From the NCBI GenBank assembly GCA_002710685.1, contig PALD01000037.1:1-64000 (forward strand): a DNA stretch of 64,000 nucleotides, read 5' to 3'. Below the pieces are notes generated by a model. That model had not been told where the DNA came from, did not search any database, and saw nothing but the letters and a program-made list of their open reading frames with translations. The stretch is from Cytophagaceae bacterium (GTDB lineage Bacteria > Bacteroidota > Bacteroidia > Flavobacteriales > Flavobacteriaceae). The position numbers were made by a program, and so were the translations under genes. Numbering within the stretch: position 1 is the stretch's first letter; each line of letters starts with the position of its first letter. This document shows, in pieces, positions 16,432 through 26,156 of the stretch.

Positions 16432-17892
16432 CTAATCGGCAAGGGGCAGGGAGACTTTAAATACCGTGCCGGTGCCGGTGCGTGAAGTAAAGGTAACACT
16501 TCCATCACAGGATTCCACAATGCTTTTTACCATGGCAAGGCCCAGGCCCATGCCGCTGGTCTTTGTGGTAAACTTGGGCTGGAAGATCAGGGGTGCATTC
16601 TCATCGCTGATGCCCATACCATTATCGATAACCAGGATACATACCCGTTCTTTATCATTCTTGACCTCAACCCGTATCTGTGGATTTTCTACATCCTGTG
16701 TGGCCTGTATCGCGTTTTTTACAAGGTTTGTGACCACGCGTATGAGTTGGGTTCTGTCAAACTTTGCGATGATTTCTTCTTTTTCTGTATAGAAGGTTAT
16801 AAACTGCTCATTGAAGATATCGAGCGCAAGTTTTACCACGTAGGGCACGTTGAGGGTTTCTGTTTGCTGGGCGGGCATTTTTGCAAAGTTTGAGAATGTC
16901 TCGGCAATGGCGCTCATCACATCAATCTGCTGTATGAGGGTGTTGCTGTATTCATTGACCTTTTTGCGAATGTCAGGATCTGCGGGGTCAAACCGGTGCT
17001 GAAAGCTCTGTACGGTAAGGCGCATGGGGGTCAATGGGTTTTTTATCTCGTGGGCTACCTGTTTTGCCATTTCGCGCCAGGCTTGCTCCCTTTCGCCCTG
17101 AGCTAACTTTGCCGCACTGGTCTCCAGCTCGTCTATCATGTTGTTATATGCCTCCACGAGGTTTGTGATTTCCTCACTGGGGTCGTTTATATTGATGCGC
17201 TGGTTGCGTTTGTCCAGCCTGGTCTTTACCATCTGGTCGCTTATGGTCTTGAGGCTTTTTGTGATATAGCGGGACAAGATGTAAGAAAGTCCTATGGCCA
17301 CGAGAAACATAAAGAGGTAACCTTCGGCAAGGCGCCTTAGGAACTCGTCGAGTTCACGGGTGATGAACTCATCATTCTCCACATACCGCAAGCTCAGTAT
17401 GGCGAGGGGCTTGAACTGGTTATCGTTGATGTAAGTGTATGATTGTTGATATTGCACGCCGTCTATGGAGGTATGCTCCACCCAGCGCTTGCCTGGCGTG
17501 TTTGCGAGGTTTTCCAGGGTTTCATTGGCAATAAAGGTGTCTGAGGTATCCTTTACAAAACCATCATCGCTCTTGACTATGAGGTTGCCCTGTAGGTCAT
17601 AGATCTTTATGGGGATCTTATGTACGTTGGAAATCCTGTAAATATCCTCGTTTGCCTTAAAAATAAAGGGAAGGTTATACGTCTCGATGGGCCAGGTGGT
17701 GGCGCTGAGCACATAGGCAATCTCTGCGCGTATCTGGTCCTGCTTGCGTAAAAGACGGTCAGTATGGTACTCCTCAGCCTCTTCTTTATATTGATGTACT
17801 GAGAGTACACCTATGAGAATCGAAGCCCCTAGTATGAGCAATATCATACTAAAGAATATGCGTGTGCGCAAGGAGAGTTTATTGAGCTTCAT
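16432..17892 (-). CDS. NtrY-like membrane sensor histidine kinase
   Basis: A 486-residue sensor kinase. An N-terminal membrane helix (about 10-32), a periplasmic sensing region, a second helix (about 190-212), a HAMP linker with the NMIDELETS helix, the HisKA box AHEIKNPLTPMRL (His about 280) and a HATPase domain with NLVKNAIQAT (N box), DNGMGIS (G1) and GMGLGLAM (G2) are all visible. No response regulator gene is adjacent. Signal and partner are unknown. Confidence 0.9.
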   Translation of the reverse strand: MKLNKLSLRTRIFFSMILLILGASILIGVLSVHQYKEEAEEYHTDRLLRKQDQIRAEIAYVLSATTWPIETYNLPFIFKANEDIYRISNVHKIPIKIYDLQGNLIVKSDDGFVKDTSDTFIANETLENLANTPGKRWVEHTSIDGVQYQQSYTYINDNQFKPLAILSLRYVENDEFITRELDEFLRRLAEGYLFMFLVAIGLSYILSRYITKSLKTISDQMVKTRLDKRNQRININDPSEEITNLVEAYNNMIDELETSAAKLAQGEREQAWREMAKQVAHEIKNPLTPMRLTVQSFQHRFDPADPDIRKKVNEYSNTLIQQIDVMSAIAETFSNFAKMPAQQTETLNVPYVVKLALDIFNEQFITFYTEKEEIIAKFDRTQLIRVVTNLVKNAIQATQDVENPQIRVEVKNDKERVCILVIDNGMGISDENAPLIFQPKFTTKTSGMGLGLAMVKSIVESCDGSVTFTSRTGTGTVFKVSLPLAD

Positions 17893-17919
17893 TAATCAAA
17901 GATATCAAAAACCGCGCCG

Positions 17920-18465
17920 TTAGGCTTGGGGGTTCTTATCGCGTATGCGTTTGTACAGGCGTATTCCCAGCATGAGCAATACCCCCAGGCAAATCAACCC
18001 CACGAGCCCCCAGATCCAGTTTGTGGCGCTTTTGGTTATAACCAAGAAAACAACCGCAAAGAGTATCATGGTCGCCCCCTCGTTCCAGATGCGCATATAC
18101 CGGCTGGTGTACTTTACCTCGCCGCGCTGCAGCTCCCTGAACATAAGATGGTTCTTGATATGATACGCAATGAGCAACACGACAAACCCCAGTTTTATCT
18201 GCATCCACGGAGCGTGAATCAACCCGGGGGACATATGCAACATGACCAACCCAAAAACCACCGCAAGCACCATGGATGGCCAGGTGATGATAAACCAGAG
18301 CCTTTTTGCCATAAGGCCCAACTGTTTGTACAGGATGCCCTTTTCCGGTTCGGGCTTTTGGTGGGCCTCAATTTGATAAATAAACAGGCGGGGGATGTAG
18401 AACAATCCCGCAAACCACGTGATGACAAAGATGAGGTGCAGCGATTTTATGTACAGGTAGCTCAT
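17920..18465 (-). CDS. hemJ: Protoporphyrinogen IX oxidase HemJ (CopD-like)
   Basis: A 181-residue inner-membrane protein with four hydrophobic helices. The first contains the conserved HLIFVITWFAGLFYIPRLF, with the heme-ligating histidine (His10); MQIKLGFVVLLIAYH carries the conserved lysine and a further histidine. HemJ oxidises protoporphyrinogen IX to protoporphyrin IX. The rest of the heme pathway lies 6-17 kb away in this window with no other protoporphyrinogen oxidase, which supports this assignment over a copper-resistance CopD. ATG start; 27 bp upstream of the kinase gene on the same strand. Confidence 0.8.
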   Translation of the reverse strand: MSYLYIKSLHLIFVITWFAGLFYIPRLFIYQIEAHQKPEPEKGILYKQLGLMAKRLWFIITWPSMVLAVVFGLVMLHMSPGLIHAPWMQIKLGFVVLLIAYHIKNHLMFRELQRGEVKYTSRYMRIWNEGATMILFAVVFLVITKSATNWIWGLVGLICLGVLLMLGIRLYKRIRDKNPQA

Positions 18466-18581
18466 GGTACAAAGATAGCTGTTAGATATTAGTAATGAGA
18501 TATTAGATTTGAGATGTTAGGCAATCATAAAGCTGGGATAAAGATGCCTGATGCGGGAAGATTGAGTAGGATTTATTTCGC

Positions 18582-18591
18582 TTTCGCGAAA
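18582..18591. repeat. Short palindrome TTTCGCGAAA
   Basis: Perfect 10-bp palindrome in the spacer upstream of the serine hydrolase gene, with a short overlapping CTTTCGCG context. Member of the dispersed family. Confidence 0.5.
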
Positions 18592-18681
18592 AAACCACCC
18601 ATAACTTCGCCTTTGACAAAACCTCAGAAATCAATAAAATTGTAACGTTATTGCCCCGCAAGCGTCATACCACAAAACACC

Positions 18682-19731
18682 ATGCCAAAAATACGAACGA
18701 AGCGCGTCATACAGGTACTGCTCTTAACGGGCACTTTTATCTCCATGTTCTATGTGCCGTGGCCCATTATCTGGACGTGGATACAACCACTTCCAGATAC
18801 GGTACAAGAGCAGGTTGACGATGCCATAAATCACGGCTTTGACGGCATCATCGCGTATGTTGATGTCGCCGGAAAGCCTTCAAAGACCTATACGGCGGGA
18901 TGGCACAACAAAGCAAAAAAAATACCCGCACGCCCCGATGCCTACTTTAAGATTGCCAGCATCAGCAAACTATATGATGCCGTGGCCGTCACAAAATTGG
19001 TGAGCAGTGGTAAACTTTCACTAGATAAAACACTGGCCGATTACTTTCCAGAACTCAGCGACCGCATAGAAAATGCTGACCGTATCACCTTGCGCATGAT
19101 GGTGCAACACCGCAGCGGTATCCCAAATCTTACGGATACGCCTAACTTTTGGTCTGATCCGCCGGCAAATAGTGATGAGGCATTGCAACTTATTTTAGAC
19201 CTCCCGGCCGACTTTGAACCCGGGGAAGATTATGCTTATTCAAACACAAATTACCTCTTGATTCACAAATTGATCGAAAAAATTACCGGTGACGACAGGT
19301 TTGCCTATATAAAAAGTAAAATCCTTGAACCGCTGGGGCTTAAACATACTTTTGGTTCACTAGATGAAGTGAATAACGACGATGTGATGAGCGGGTATTA
19401 TGTGGGCATAGAAGAAGACATTAAAGACTCTCAATATGGCTCTAAGCTCACCTCAATGCTTGCCACGGCAGAAGATGTGGGTATCTTTTTACGTGCGTTA
19501 AATGATGGTTCTGTTTTTAATGGTGATGAGCAGGAAATTTATTCTTCCATCTACGTGTATAACCACACTGGTTATATGCCCGGTTATCAAAGCATCGCGG
19601 AGTATCACAAGGATATTGATGCCGTTGTGGTGCAGTTTACAAATACCACAAACTTTCAAGGGTATGAATGGAACATCTCTGAAATCATATATAACCGCAT
19701 CATAAAAATCCTCCAGAAAGAGCAGGACTAG
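18682..19731 (+). CDS. Class C beta-lactamase-like serine hydrolase
   Basis: A 349-residue protein with an N-terminal membrane anchor (VIQVLLLTGTFISMFYVPW). The penicillin-binding fold motifs are present: SISK (SxxK, about 94-97), YSN (YAYSNTNY, about 185) and a C-terminal HTG (NHTGYMPG, about 294) in place of KTG, as in many esterases and peptidases of this family. It is likely periplasmic and acts on a peptide, ester or cell-wall substrate. A true beta-lactamase is possible but not favoured. It stands alone, with a terminator 16 bp after its stop. Confidence 0.85.
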   Translation: MPKIRTKRVIQVLLLTGTFISMFYVPWPIIWTWIQPLPDTVQEQVDDAINHGFDGIIAYVDVAGKPSKTYTAGWHNKAKKIPARPDAYFKIASISKLYDAVAVTKLVSSGKLSLDKTLADYFPELSDRIENADRITLRMMVQHRSGIPNLTDTPNFWSDPPANSDEALQLILDLPADFEPGEDYAYSNTNYLLIHKLIEKITGDDRFAYIKSKILEPLGLKHTFGSLDEVNNDDVMSGYYVGIEEDIKDSQYGSKLTSMLATAEDVGIFLRALNDGSVFNGDEQEIYSSIYVYNHTGYMPGYQSIAEYHKDIDAVVVQFTNTTNFQGYEWNISEIIYNRIIKILQKEQD

Positions 19732-19746
19732 CAGCTTGAAAAGCAA

Positions 19747-19780
19747 AGCCCCCACAAGAATCTTGCGGGGGCTTTTTATT
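19747..19780. terminator. Rho-independent terminator
   Basis: AGCCCCC and GGGGGCT arms, extended by CAAG/CTTG with one mismatch, are followed by TTTTTATT. It ends the serine hydrolase gene and may also serve the convergent minus-strand gene. Confidence 0.75.
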
Positions 19781-19790
19781 GATTTTTTAC

Positions 19791-22700
19791 CTATTTTTCC
19801 TTATCGGTTTCCACAGAAAGGTAATCCAGTTCAAGGGCATTGAACTGCCGGTTAAATTCACTTACCTCAGCATCTACCAACGCATTGAACGCATCAAGTT
19901 CTTTATTGATTTGAGCCGTAAGTTCATCCTTAACGGCAATATCCTGGTCCGTGGGGCCAAAATCTCCCATCCCCACCAGGCTATTGAGATGGGCGAGTTT
20001 ATTGGTCAACCGTATGGGGAAATTAAGTGGGTCCTGCCCACTTCGGTTCTGGGTTTGATAAAGTGCCTTTTCTATATCGGCAAACTTTTCGCGTAAGTTT
20101 TTTGCTTTTTCACGCAAGTCCTTCGTGCGCTTATCGTCCTTATACCTACTTTCAAATTCCGTGAGCTTTTCTTCAACGCCCCGTATTTTCTTGATGCTTT
20201 TGTGCGCCTTGTCAACCGTGGCATTCACCTCATTGATAAAATCAAACTGCGCCTGCCAACCCTCTGGGGTTTCTTCAGAGCGGGGATCAGCGACTACTGT
20301 ATATGGTTTGGTTATCGTATTGCCGTTTACATCCAGGCTTACCTTGTAGTTTCCGGGGATTTGCATGGGGCCGTCTGTACTTGCCCACCACAGGATCATG
20401 CCCGGCAAACGCTCAGCACCATCATAGGTCATGTCCCAGTTAAATTCATTGAGACCTTTTTTCGCTTTAAGCGAATTCTTGCCATCTACGGTTGAGTAGG
20501 TCTTGATGGTATCGCCCTTGGCATCATAGTAGGTCAGGTGCACGGTGTCCTTTTTTTCATCAAAATCATCAAGGTAAAAATAGGTCATCACGCCACCGGG
20601 ATGATTAGCCCCGCTGGTGAGCGACCCGCTCCTGCCACCACCGCTCATGCGGTACGTATCCATGGGTTTGAAGAGAAATGTTTTGGTATCTTCAGGCATG
20701 GTGTACAGTTGATGCAGTACGGTAAGGTCATCTATGATATAAATGCTACGCCCCTGTGTGGCCACGATAAGATTATTGTCGCGCAGATATAGATCTGTGA
20801 TGGGAACAAGGGGCAGGTTAAGCTGAAAAGGTTTCCAGCTGCCGCCATCGTTAAATGATATATACATGCCGTTTTCTGTACCTGCATAGAGCAGCCCTTG
20901 CTGTTGTGGGTCTTCCCGCACCACACGGGTAAAGTGTTCCGCTGGGATTCCATCGGTGATTTTTTTCCAGGTCTTCCCGTAATCCGTTGTTTTGTAGAGA
21001 TAGGGTGCATAGTCTCCAGACTTATACATGGTGCCTGCCACATAACAGGTGCCCTCGTCAAAGTAACTGGGCTCGATACTGTTGATCATCATCCATTTTG
21101 GCATTCCTTTTGGCGTGACATTCTCCCAATTTTTCCCACCATCACGGGTAACGTGGATAAGGCCGTCATCACTGCCCACCCACAACAGGCCTTCTTTTAA
21201 CGGGCTTTCATTTACCGCAAAAATGGTGCAATAGTATTCCACGGAAGTGTTATCCTGGGTAATGGGGCCTCCTGAAGATTTTTGTTTTGATTTATCATCA
21301 GTGGTAAGGTCCGGGCTGATCACTTCCCAGCTTTGACCCTCATTTGTGGTAAGGTGCACATGGTTTGAAAAGGCATACAGCTTGTCTGGATCATGGCGTG
21401 AGAACATGATGGGAAAATTCCATTGAAAACGGTACTTCATGTCCTCTGCCCCGTGGCCCATGGGATTATCTGGCCATACGGAGACAGACCTCACGGTATT
21501 TTTTTCATGGTTTACCCTGGTCAAGAAACCGTCATAGCTTCCGCCATAGACAACCTCTGGGTTTTCTGGGTCAACCGCGATATGGGCAGACTCCCCACCA
21601 GCAGTACTTTCCCAATCATCATCAGAGATTGAATATCCATCAGTCCTGTACGGGATCCTAACGGTGGAGTTGTCCTGCTGGGCGGCATAAATGCGGTACG
21701 GGAAGGCATTATCAGTCGTCAAGCGGTAAAACTGTGCCGTGGGCTGATTGTGATATGTACTCCAGTTCTCTCCTCCATCATAACTGATCTGTGCGCCACC
21801 ATCATCTCCCATTATCATCCTCTCGGGATTTTCTGGGGCAATCCATAGGTCATGATGATCCCCGTGTGGTGCGTTGTAAGATTGAAACGTCTTACCGCCA
21901 TCAGTGCTTTTATGGTAGCTCACATTGAGTACATATACTTTGTCCTGGTCTTTACTGTCAGCATACACCCGTGTATAATACCATGCGCGCTGGCGCAGGT
22001 TTCTATCATCATTTATCAAGCTCCAGGTTTCTCCCCCATCGTTACTGCGGTAAAGCCCGCCCTTGTCCTTGTTTTCTACAATGGCAAATACCCGCTGGGA
22101 GTTTGCGGGGGATACTGAAACGCCTATTATCCCCAGCGTATCATGAGGGAAACCCTGGTTTTTTGAGATTTCCTTCCAGGTTACGCCACTGTCAGTACTT
22201 TTCCATAATGCTGAGCCTGGGCCACCACTGCTCAAACTGTATGGCGTGCGCCGAAGGTTCCATGTACAGGCGTACAAAATACGTGGATTGTTAGGATCCA
22301 GGACCAGGTCCACCGCTCCCGCATCTTCATTGGCAAACAGTACTTTTTTCCAGTTTTTACCACCATCTATCGTTTTAAAGACACCACGTTCTTGCGTGGG
22401 CTTGTAGATATCACCCAAAACGGCTGCATAGGCAATATCCGGATTGATGGGATGAATCCGTATCCTGGGGACGTGACGGCTTTTATCAAGGCCCGCACGC
22501 TGCCAGGTCTTACCGGCATCTATGGATTTCCATATACCATCTCCAGAAGACACGTTACCGCGAATGGTCTGCTCACCACCCCCCACATAAATCACGTTAT
22601 GGTCACTGGGCGCCACCTCAACCGCGCCTATGCTTCCGCCAAAAAACCCATCTGAAATATTCTCCCAGGTCTGGCCGCCATCCTGCGTGCGCCATACGCC

Positions 22701-22907
22701 GCCGCCAGTCGCGCCAAAGTAGTACAGGTTGGGCTTACCGGGAACACCGGTCACGGCTGCGCTTCGGCCCCCGCGAAAGGGACCTATCAACCTGTACTCC
22801 AGACCATCATAGATGGATGCGTCAAAATCTTGTGCGGTCATGCTTTCGGCGAAAGCCAAAAAAACAAACAGAAAAACATAAAAAGGAGATGTGAAGTTTT
22901 GTTTCAT
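19791..22907 (-). CDS. Secreted Asp-box beta-propeller protein (VPS10/BNR-like)
   Basis: A 1038-residue protein with an N-terminal signal peptide ending around AFAESMTAQ. It contains many Asp-box repeats (TQDGGQTW, SIDAGKTW, STDSGVTW, SNDGGETW, STDGGKTF, TRDGGKNW), the turn motif of sortilin/VPS10 and BNR propellers. The C-terminal about 200 residues are charged helices (VEEKLTEFESRYKDDKRTKD). Proteins of this family in Bacteroidota are periplasmic or outer-membrane-associated with unknown substrates; 'glycosyl hydrolase' labels are not supported by visible catalytic residues. It stands alone between a terminator and the MATE gene. Confidence 0.85.
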   Translation of the reverse strand: MKQNFTSPFYVFLFVFLAFAESMTAQDFDASIYDGLEYRLIGPFRGGRSAAVTGVPGKPNLYYFGATGGGVWRTQDGGQTWENISDGFFGGSIGAVEVAPSDHNVIYVGGGEQTIRGNVSSGDGIWKSIDAGKTWQRAGLDKSRHVPRIRIHPINPDIAYAAVLGDIYKPTQERGVFKTIDGGKNWKKVLFANEDAGAVDLVLDPNNPRILYACTWNLRRTPYSLSSGGPGSALWKSTDSGVTWKEISKNQGFPHDTLGIIGVSVSPANSQRVFAIVENKDKGGLYRSNDGGETWSLINDDRNLRQRAWYYTRVYADSKDQDKVYVLNVSYHKSTDGGKTFQSYNAPHGDHHDLWIAPENPERMIMGDDGGAQISYDGGENWSTYHNQPTAQFYRLTTDNAFPYRIYAAQQDNSTVRIPYRTDGYSISDDDWESTAGGESAHIAVDPENPEVVYGGSYDGFLTRVNHEKNTVRSVSVWPDNPMGHGAEDMKYRFQWNFPIMFSRHDPDKLYAFSNHVHLTTNEGQSWEVISPDLTTDDKSKQKSSGGPITQDNTSVEYYCTIFAVNESPLKEGLLWVGSDDGLIHVTRDGGKNWENVTPKGMPKWMMINSIEPSYFDEGTCYVAGTMYKSGDYAPYLYKTTDYGKTWKKITDGIPAEHFTRVVREDPQQQGLLYAGTENGMYISFNDGGSWKPFQLNLPLVPITDLYLRDNNLIVATQGRSIYIIDDLTVLHQLYTMPEDTKTFLFKPMDTYRMSGGGRSGSLTSGANHPGGVMTYFYLDDFDEKKDTVHLTYYDAKGDTIKTYSTVDGKNSLKAKKGLNEFNWDMTYDGAERLPGMILWWASTDGPMQIPGNYKVSLDVNGNTITKPYTVVADPRSEETPEGWQAQFDFINEVNATVDKAHKSIKKIRGVEEKLTEFESRYKDDKRTKDLREKAKNLREKFADIEKALYQTQNRSGQDPLNFPIRLTNKLAHLNSLVGMGDFGPTDQDIAVKDELTAQINKELDAFNALVDAEVSEFNRQFNALELDYLSVETDKEK

Positions 22908-22960
22908 TACAGACAGTTTTTTAGGATTGCTGTCTAAAAATAATCAAAAAGGGCTTTTCA

Positions 22961-24307
22961 TTAAGAATTTATCAAGGTTTTGCGTATTTCCCTGTTGAGA
23001 AAATAACCCGTAATGATTGTAGAAAGTAAATCGGCTAATGGAAAGGAGAACCATACACCCATCTCGCCATACATTTTAGATAGTATCAAGACCAGTGGGA
23101 TAAAGAAGAATCCCTGCCGGGTAAGGGTGAGCAACAACGCCGGTGTCGCCTTACCGATGGCCTGAAAATAGGCAGAGCCTATCAACTGAATCCCCACGAT
23201 GGGAACCGCGGCAAACACCCACCGCATGGCATGCGGCGTACTGGAGACAATCTCGGCATCATCTGTAAAAACAGAGACGATTGCCGTGGGAAATGCCATG
23301 ATCAACAAGAAGATGACAAGAGCCATGGCACTGGCATAAAATATCGCCTTGTTGATGCTCTCGCGCACGCGCTGATATTTTTCTGCTCCATAATTGTAAC
23401 CTGCAATGGGCAGGAAGCCCTGTGTCACGCCCAGCACTGGGAAAAGAGCAAACATGAGCATCCGGCCTATGATGGCATATACGGTGACCGATGTCTCCCC
23501 GCCCAGGTTAAACAGGATATTGTTGATGATAAGATAGGTCACACTCACCACGGCCTGGCGCGCCAGGGTCACAAAGCCCAGCGCTCCCATTTCCCTTAAT
23601 ATTTTCGCTTTAAGCGAAAGGTGGCCCAATGCGGGCTTAAGCTGCGAATGCCTGCTTAAAAAATACCACAGGATATACCCAAAGCAAAAGAAATAAGACG
23701 CGGTGGTTGCCCACGCCGCACCATACATCCCCCAGTCGAGGATATTGATCAACAGGTAGTCAAGCAGCAGGTTCCCCACAGAGGGTATGATCATGGCGAT
23801 CATGGCAAATTTGGGGTTGCCCTCTGCGCGTATGACCGTGTTGCCCATCATGCAGAATGCCAGTACGGGAACACCATAAAGCACGATTTGATAATAGATT
23901 TTTGCCGGGTCAAAAATGTCTCCCTTGCCACCAAAAGCAGGTATGATCTCATCAACAAAGGTCAAGCCCAATGCGACCATGGTGATGGTAAGTATAAGTG
24001 TTACGGATATCTGATTTCCAAAGGTATGCAGTGCATGCTCATTGTTGCCCGCCCCCAGCGCCCTTGAGATCATGGAAGATCCCCCGATGCCAATGGCCAT
24101 GCCCAGCGCGGCGATAAAAAAGGAAACCGGCAGGACAACATTAATGGCGGCAATGGCGATAGGCCCTATCCAGTTGCCCACAAAAATCGTATCGACAAGA
24201 ATGTTGAGGGACATCACCAAAATCCCGATGGACGCGGGAACAGCTTGTTGAACCAGCAATGAACCGATTGATTTTGTACCTAGTGCGTCTGATTTATTGG
24301 GTTCCAA
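22961..24307 (-). CDS. MATE-family multidrug efflux transporter
   Basis: A 448-residue inner-membrane protein with twelve hydrophobic segments in two repeated halves. The N-terminal LGTKSIGSLLVQQAVPASIG and the GIGGSSMISRALGAGN motif are typical of MATE exporters, which expel drugs or metabolites in exchange for Na+ or H+. The start is TTG: the frame has a stop upstream and no ATG before the first helix. A TTTCGCTTTAAGCGAAA palindrome lies inside the gene. Divergence from other nearby genes gives no substrate hint. Confidence 0.9.
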   Translation of the reverse strand: MEPNKSDALGTKSIGSLLVQQAVPASIGILVMSLNILVDTIFVGNWIGPIAIAAINVVLPVSFFIAALGMAIGIGGSSMISRALGAGNNEHALHTFGNQISVTLILTITMVALGLTFVDEIIPAFGGKGDIFDPAKIYYQIVLYGVPVLAFCMMGNTVIRAEGNPKFAMIAMIIPSVGNLLLDYLLINILDWGMYGAAWATTASYFFCFGYILWYFLSRHSQLKPALGHLSLKAKILREMGALGFVTLARQAVVSVTYLIINNILFNLGGETSVTVYAIIGRMLMFALFPVLGVTQGFLPIAGYNYGAEKYQRVRESINKAIFYASAMALVIFLLIMAFPTAIVSVFTDDAEIVSSTPHAMRWVFAAVPIVGIQLIGSAYFQAIGKATPALLLTLTRQGFFFIPLVLILSKMYGEMGVWFSFPLADLLSTIITGYFLNREIRKTLINS

Positions 24308-24331
24308 AAGACCTGTTTTTTTATTTTATGG

Positions 24332-25372
24332 CTAGACAACGTGGCTTTCGGCAGCTACTTGCGCCCAGTCATTTATCCAACCAGAAAGTACTGCTGCCCA
24401 ATCATCACGGTCATTTAAGCAAGGGATGGTCGTAAATTCTTTACCGCCCATCTCATGAAAGATTTCCTCGCCTTCCATGGCAATCTCTTCTAACGTCTCC
24501 AAGCAATCGCTTACAAATGCCGGAGTGACAATGGCCATGTTCTTAATACCTTCTTTACCCAGGCGCTCAATGGTACGGTCTGTATATGGCTTTAACCAGG
24601 GGTCAAAACCCAAACGTGATTGAAACGAAGTAGAATAAGTTCCTGCTTTAAGGTTTAACTTTTCAGCGACCTGTTTTGTAGTTTCAAAACACTGATGGCG
24701 ATAGCAAAATTGATGCGCAGCCGACTCCGTATTGCAACAGGTGCCATCAATCTTACAATGGCTTTTTGTTACGTCGCTTTTGCGAATGTGACGCTCTGGT
24801 ACTCCATGATAACTGAATAACAGATGCTCATAGTCCAGATTTTCAATTTGCTCGTTTATGCTTCGGGAAAGTACCTCGATATATTCTTTCTTGTTGTAAA
24901 AAGCAGGCAAGTCTGCAAACTGCATGTTTGGGAAATGTTTCTTGCGCAATTCTTCAGCCAACACAAGGATTGTTTCGGTAGTTGCCATGGCAAACTGTGG
25001 ATACAACGGAACAATCAAAACCTCATCTACTCCCTGGTCTTGCAATTCTTGCAATCCTGTTTGAAGCGAAGGTTTCCCGTAACGCATCGCCAGAGAAACC
25101 GGCATGTCCACATGCTGTTTTATTTTCGCCGTAAGGCGCTCAGAAATCACAATAAGCGGTGAACCCTCTTCCCACCAAATCTTAGCATAGGCCTCAGCCG
25201 ATTTCTTGGGGCGGGTGTTTAAAACAATACCTTTTACTAGAAACGCCCGAAACCAATAAGGCACGTCAATCACGCGCTCGTCCATTAAAAATTCACCCAA
25301 ATAACGCTTTACATCCTTAGGATTAGTGCTGTCTGGTGACCCAAGATTTACAAGAAGTACTCCTTTTTTCAT
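24332..25372 (-). CDS. hemH: Ferrochelatase
   Basis: A 346-residue enzyme that inserts Fe2+ into protoporphyrin IX, the last step to protoheme. The ATG at 25372 gives the classic start MKKGVLLVNLGSPDS; a TTG 21 nt upstream is less likely. The catalytic His lies in LLFSYHGVPERHI; the metal-proximal SFQSRLGFDPWLKPYT and the glutamate-rich FVSDCLETLEEIA segment are intact. A cysteine-containing CKIDGTCCNTESAAH stretch in the middle is common in Bacteroidota. It is about 1.9 kb from hemA and reads away from it. Confidence 0.95.
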   Translation of the reverse strand: MKKGVLLVNLGSPDSTNPKDVKRYLGEFLMDERVIDVPYWFRAFLVKGIVLNTRPKKSAEAYAKIWWEEGSPLIVISERLTAKIKQHVDMPVSLAMRYGKPSLQTGLQELQDQGVDEVLIVPLYPQFAMATTETILVLAEELRKKHFPNMQFADLPAFYNKKEYIEVLSRSINEQIENLDYEHLLFSYHGVPERHIRKSDVTKSHCKIDGTCCNTESAAHQFCYRHQCFETTKQVAEKLNLKAGTYSTSFQSRLGFDPWLKPYTDRTIERLGKEGIKNMAIVTPAFVSDCLETLEEIAMEGEEIFHEMGGKEFTTIPCLNDRDDWAAVLSGWINDWAQVAAESHVV

Positions 25373-25460
25373 GCTATTCTTATTCGGTTTCAAATTTACA
25401 ACTACCTATGCGTACGAGGCACGCGCTCTCAATAATCTTTATCGATAAAACAATAATCTT

Positions 25461-26156
25461 TTATTTGAGCAGCCACAGCATCACGTCTTCTAAATGCTGT
25501 CTAAAACCAGGTTCGTCATATGATTCTTCAGTATGGCCGCCACCGGTATAGTACATTAAGCCATCACCCACCTTTTGAAACCACGCGTGTGGATGATTTT
25601 CTCCATTCTCACCGCCCTCATAGGATGATTCATCTAGCGAGAGTGTTACGGTAACCGCTGGGTTTAAGTTGTAAAAATTATACCATTCGTCAAAACGTTG
25701 CATCGTTTCGGGGAAGGCTTTTACCGTTTCATGTTCTGCAGTTTTATGGATTGTGGCGTTTTGCTGCTTCGGGTGACTTTTAAAATATCCACCTATGAAT
25801 TTCCCAAACCACTCCCATTCAAACTCTGTGTCAGACGCGGCATGAATGCCAAAGAACCTTCCGCCGTTTTCCATATAGTTTTTAAAGGCTTTTTCTTGGC
25901 TTTCGCCAAAAATATCACCGGTAGTATTCAGGAATACCACGAGGTCAATGCGGTCGAGATTCTTTTTGGTGAAAACCAAAGAATCCTCAGATTGGTTGAC
26001 GCTCCAATTATGCTTTGCTGCTATTTCTTTAAAGGTTCGCACGCCTTTTTCAATTGAAGAATGTCTAAAACCATTAGTTTTGGTGAAAACCAGAATCTCT
26101 TGCTGCGCCTGCAGAACGGAGCAGAAAAGTAGCGCTAGAATAAGTGTGGATCTCAT
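25461..26156 (-). CDS. ThuA-domain secreted protein
   Basis: A 231-residue protein with a signal peptide (MRSTLILALLFCSVLQA) and a class I glutamine amidotransferase-like fold: ILVFTKTNGFRHSSIEKG at the start, then GGRFFGIHAASD and HPHAWF. ThuA proteins are linked to sugar metabolism, but biochemical roles are poorly defined. It overlaps the upstream AraC gene (ATGA), so the two are translationally coupled. A TTGGC/GCCAA palindrome lies inside at about 25896-25910. Confidence 0.85.
   Translation of the reverse strand: MRSTLILALLFCSVLQAQQEILVFTKTNGFRHSSIEKGVRTFKEIAAKHNWSVNQSEDSLVFTKKNLDRIDLVVFLNTTGDIFGESQEKAFKNYMENGGRFFGIHAASDTEFEWEWFGKFIGGYFKSHPKQQNATIHKTAEHETVKAFPETMQRFDEWYNFYNLNPAVTVTLSLDESSYEGGENGENHPHAWFQKVGDGLMYYTGGGHTEESYDEPGFRQHLEDVMLWLLK

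Noticed and set aside
17926-18492. Long open frame opposite the HemJ gene
   Set aside because: It lies wholly antisense to a well-supported HemJ with four membrane helices and its translation has no recognisable family or sensible composition.
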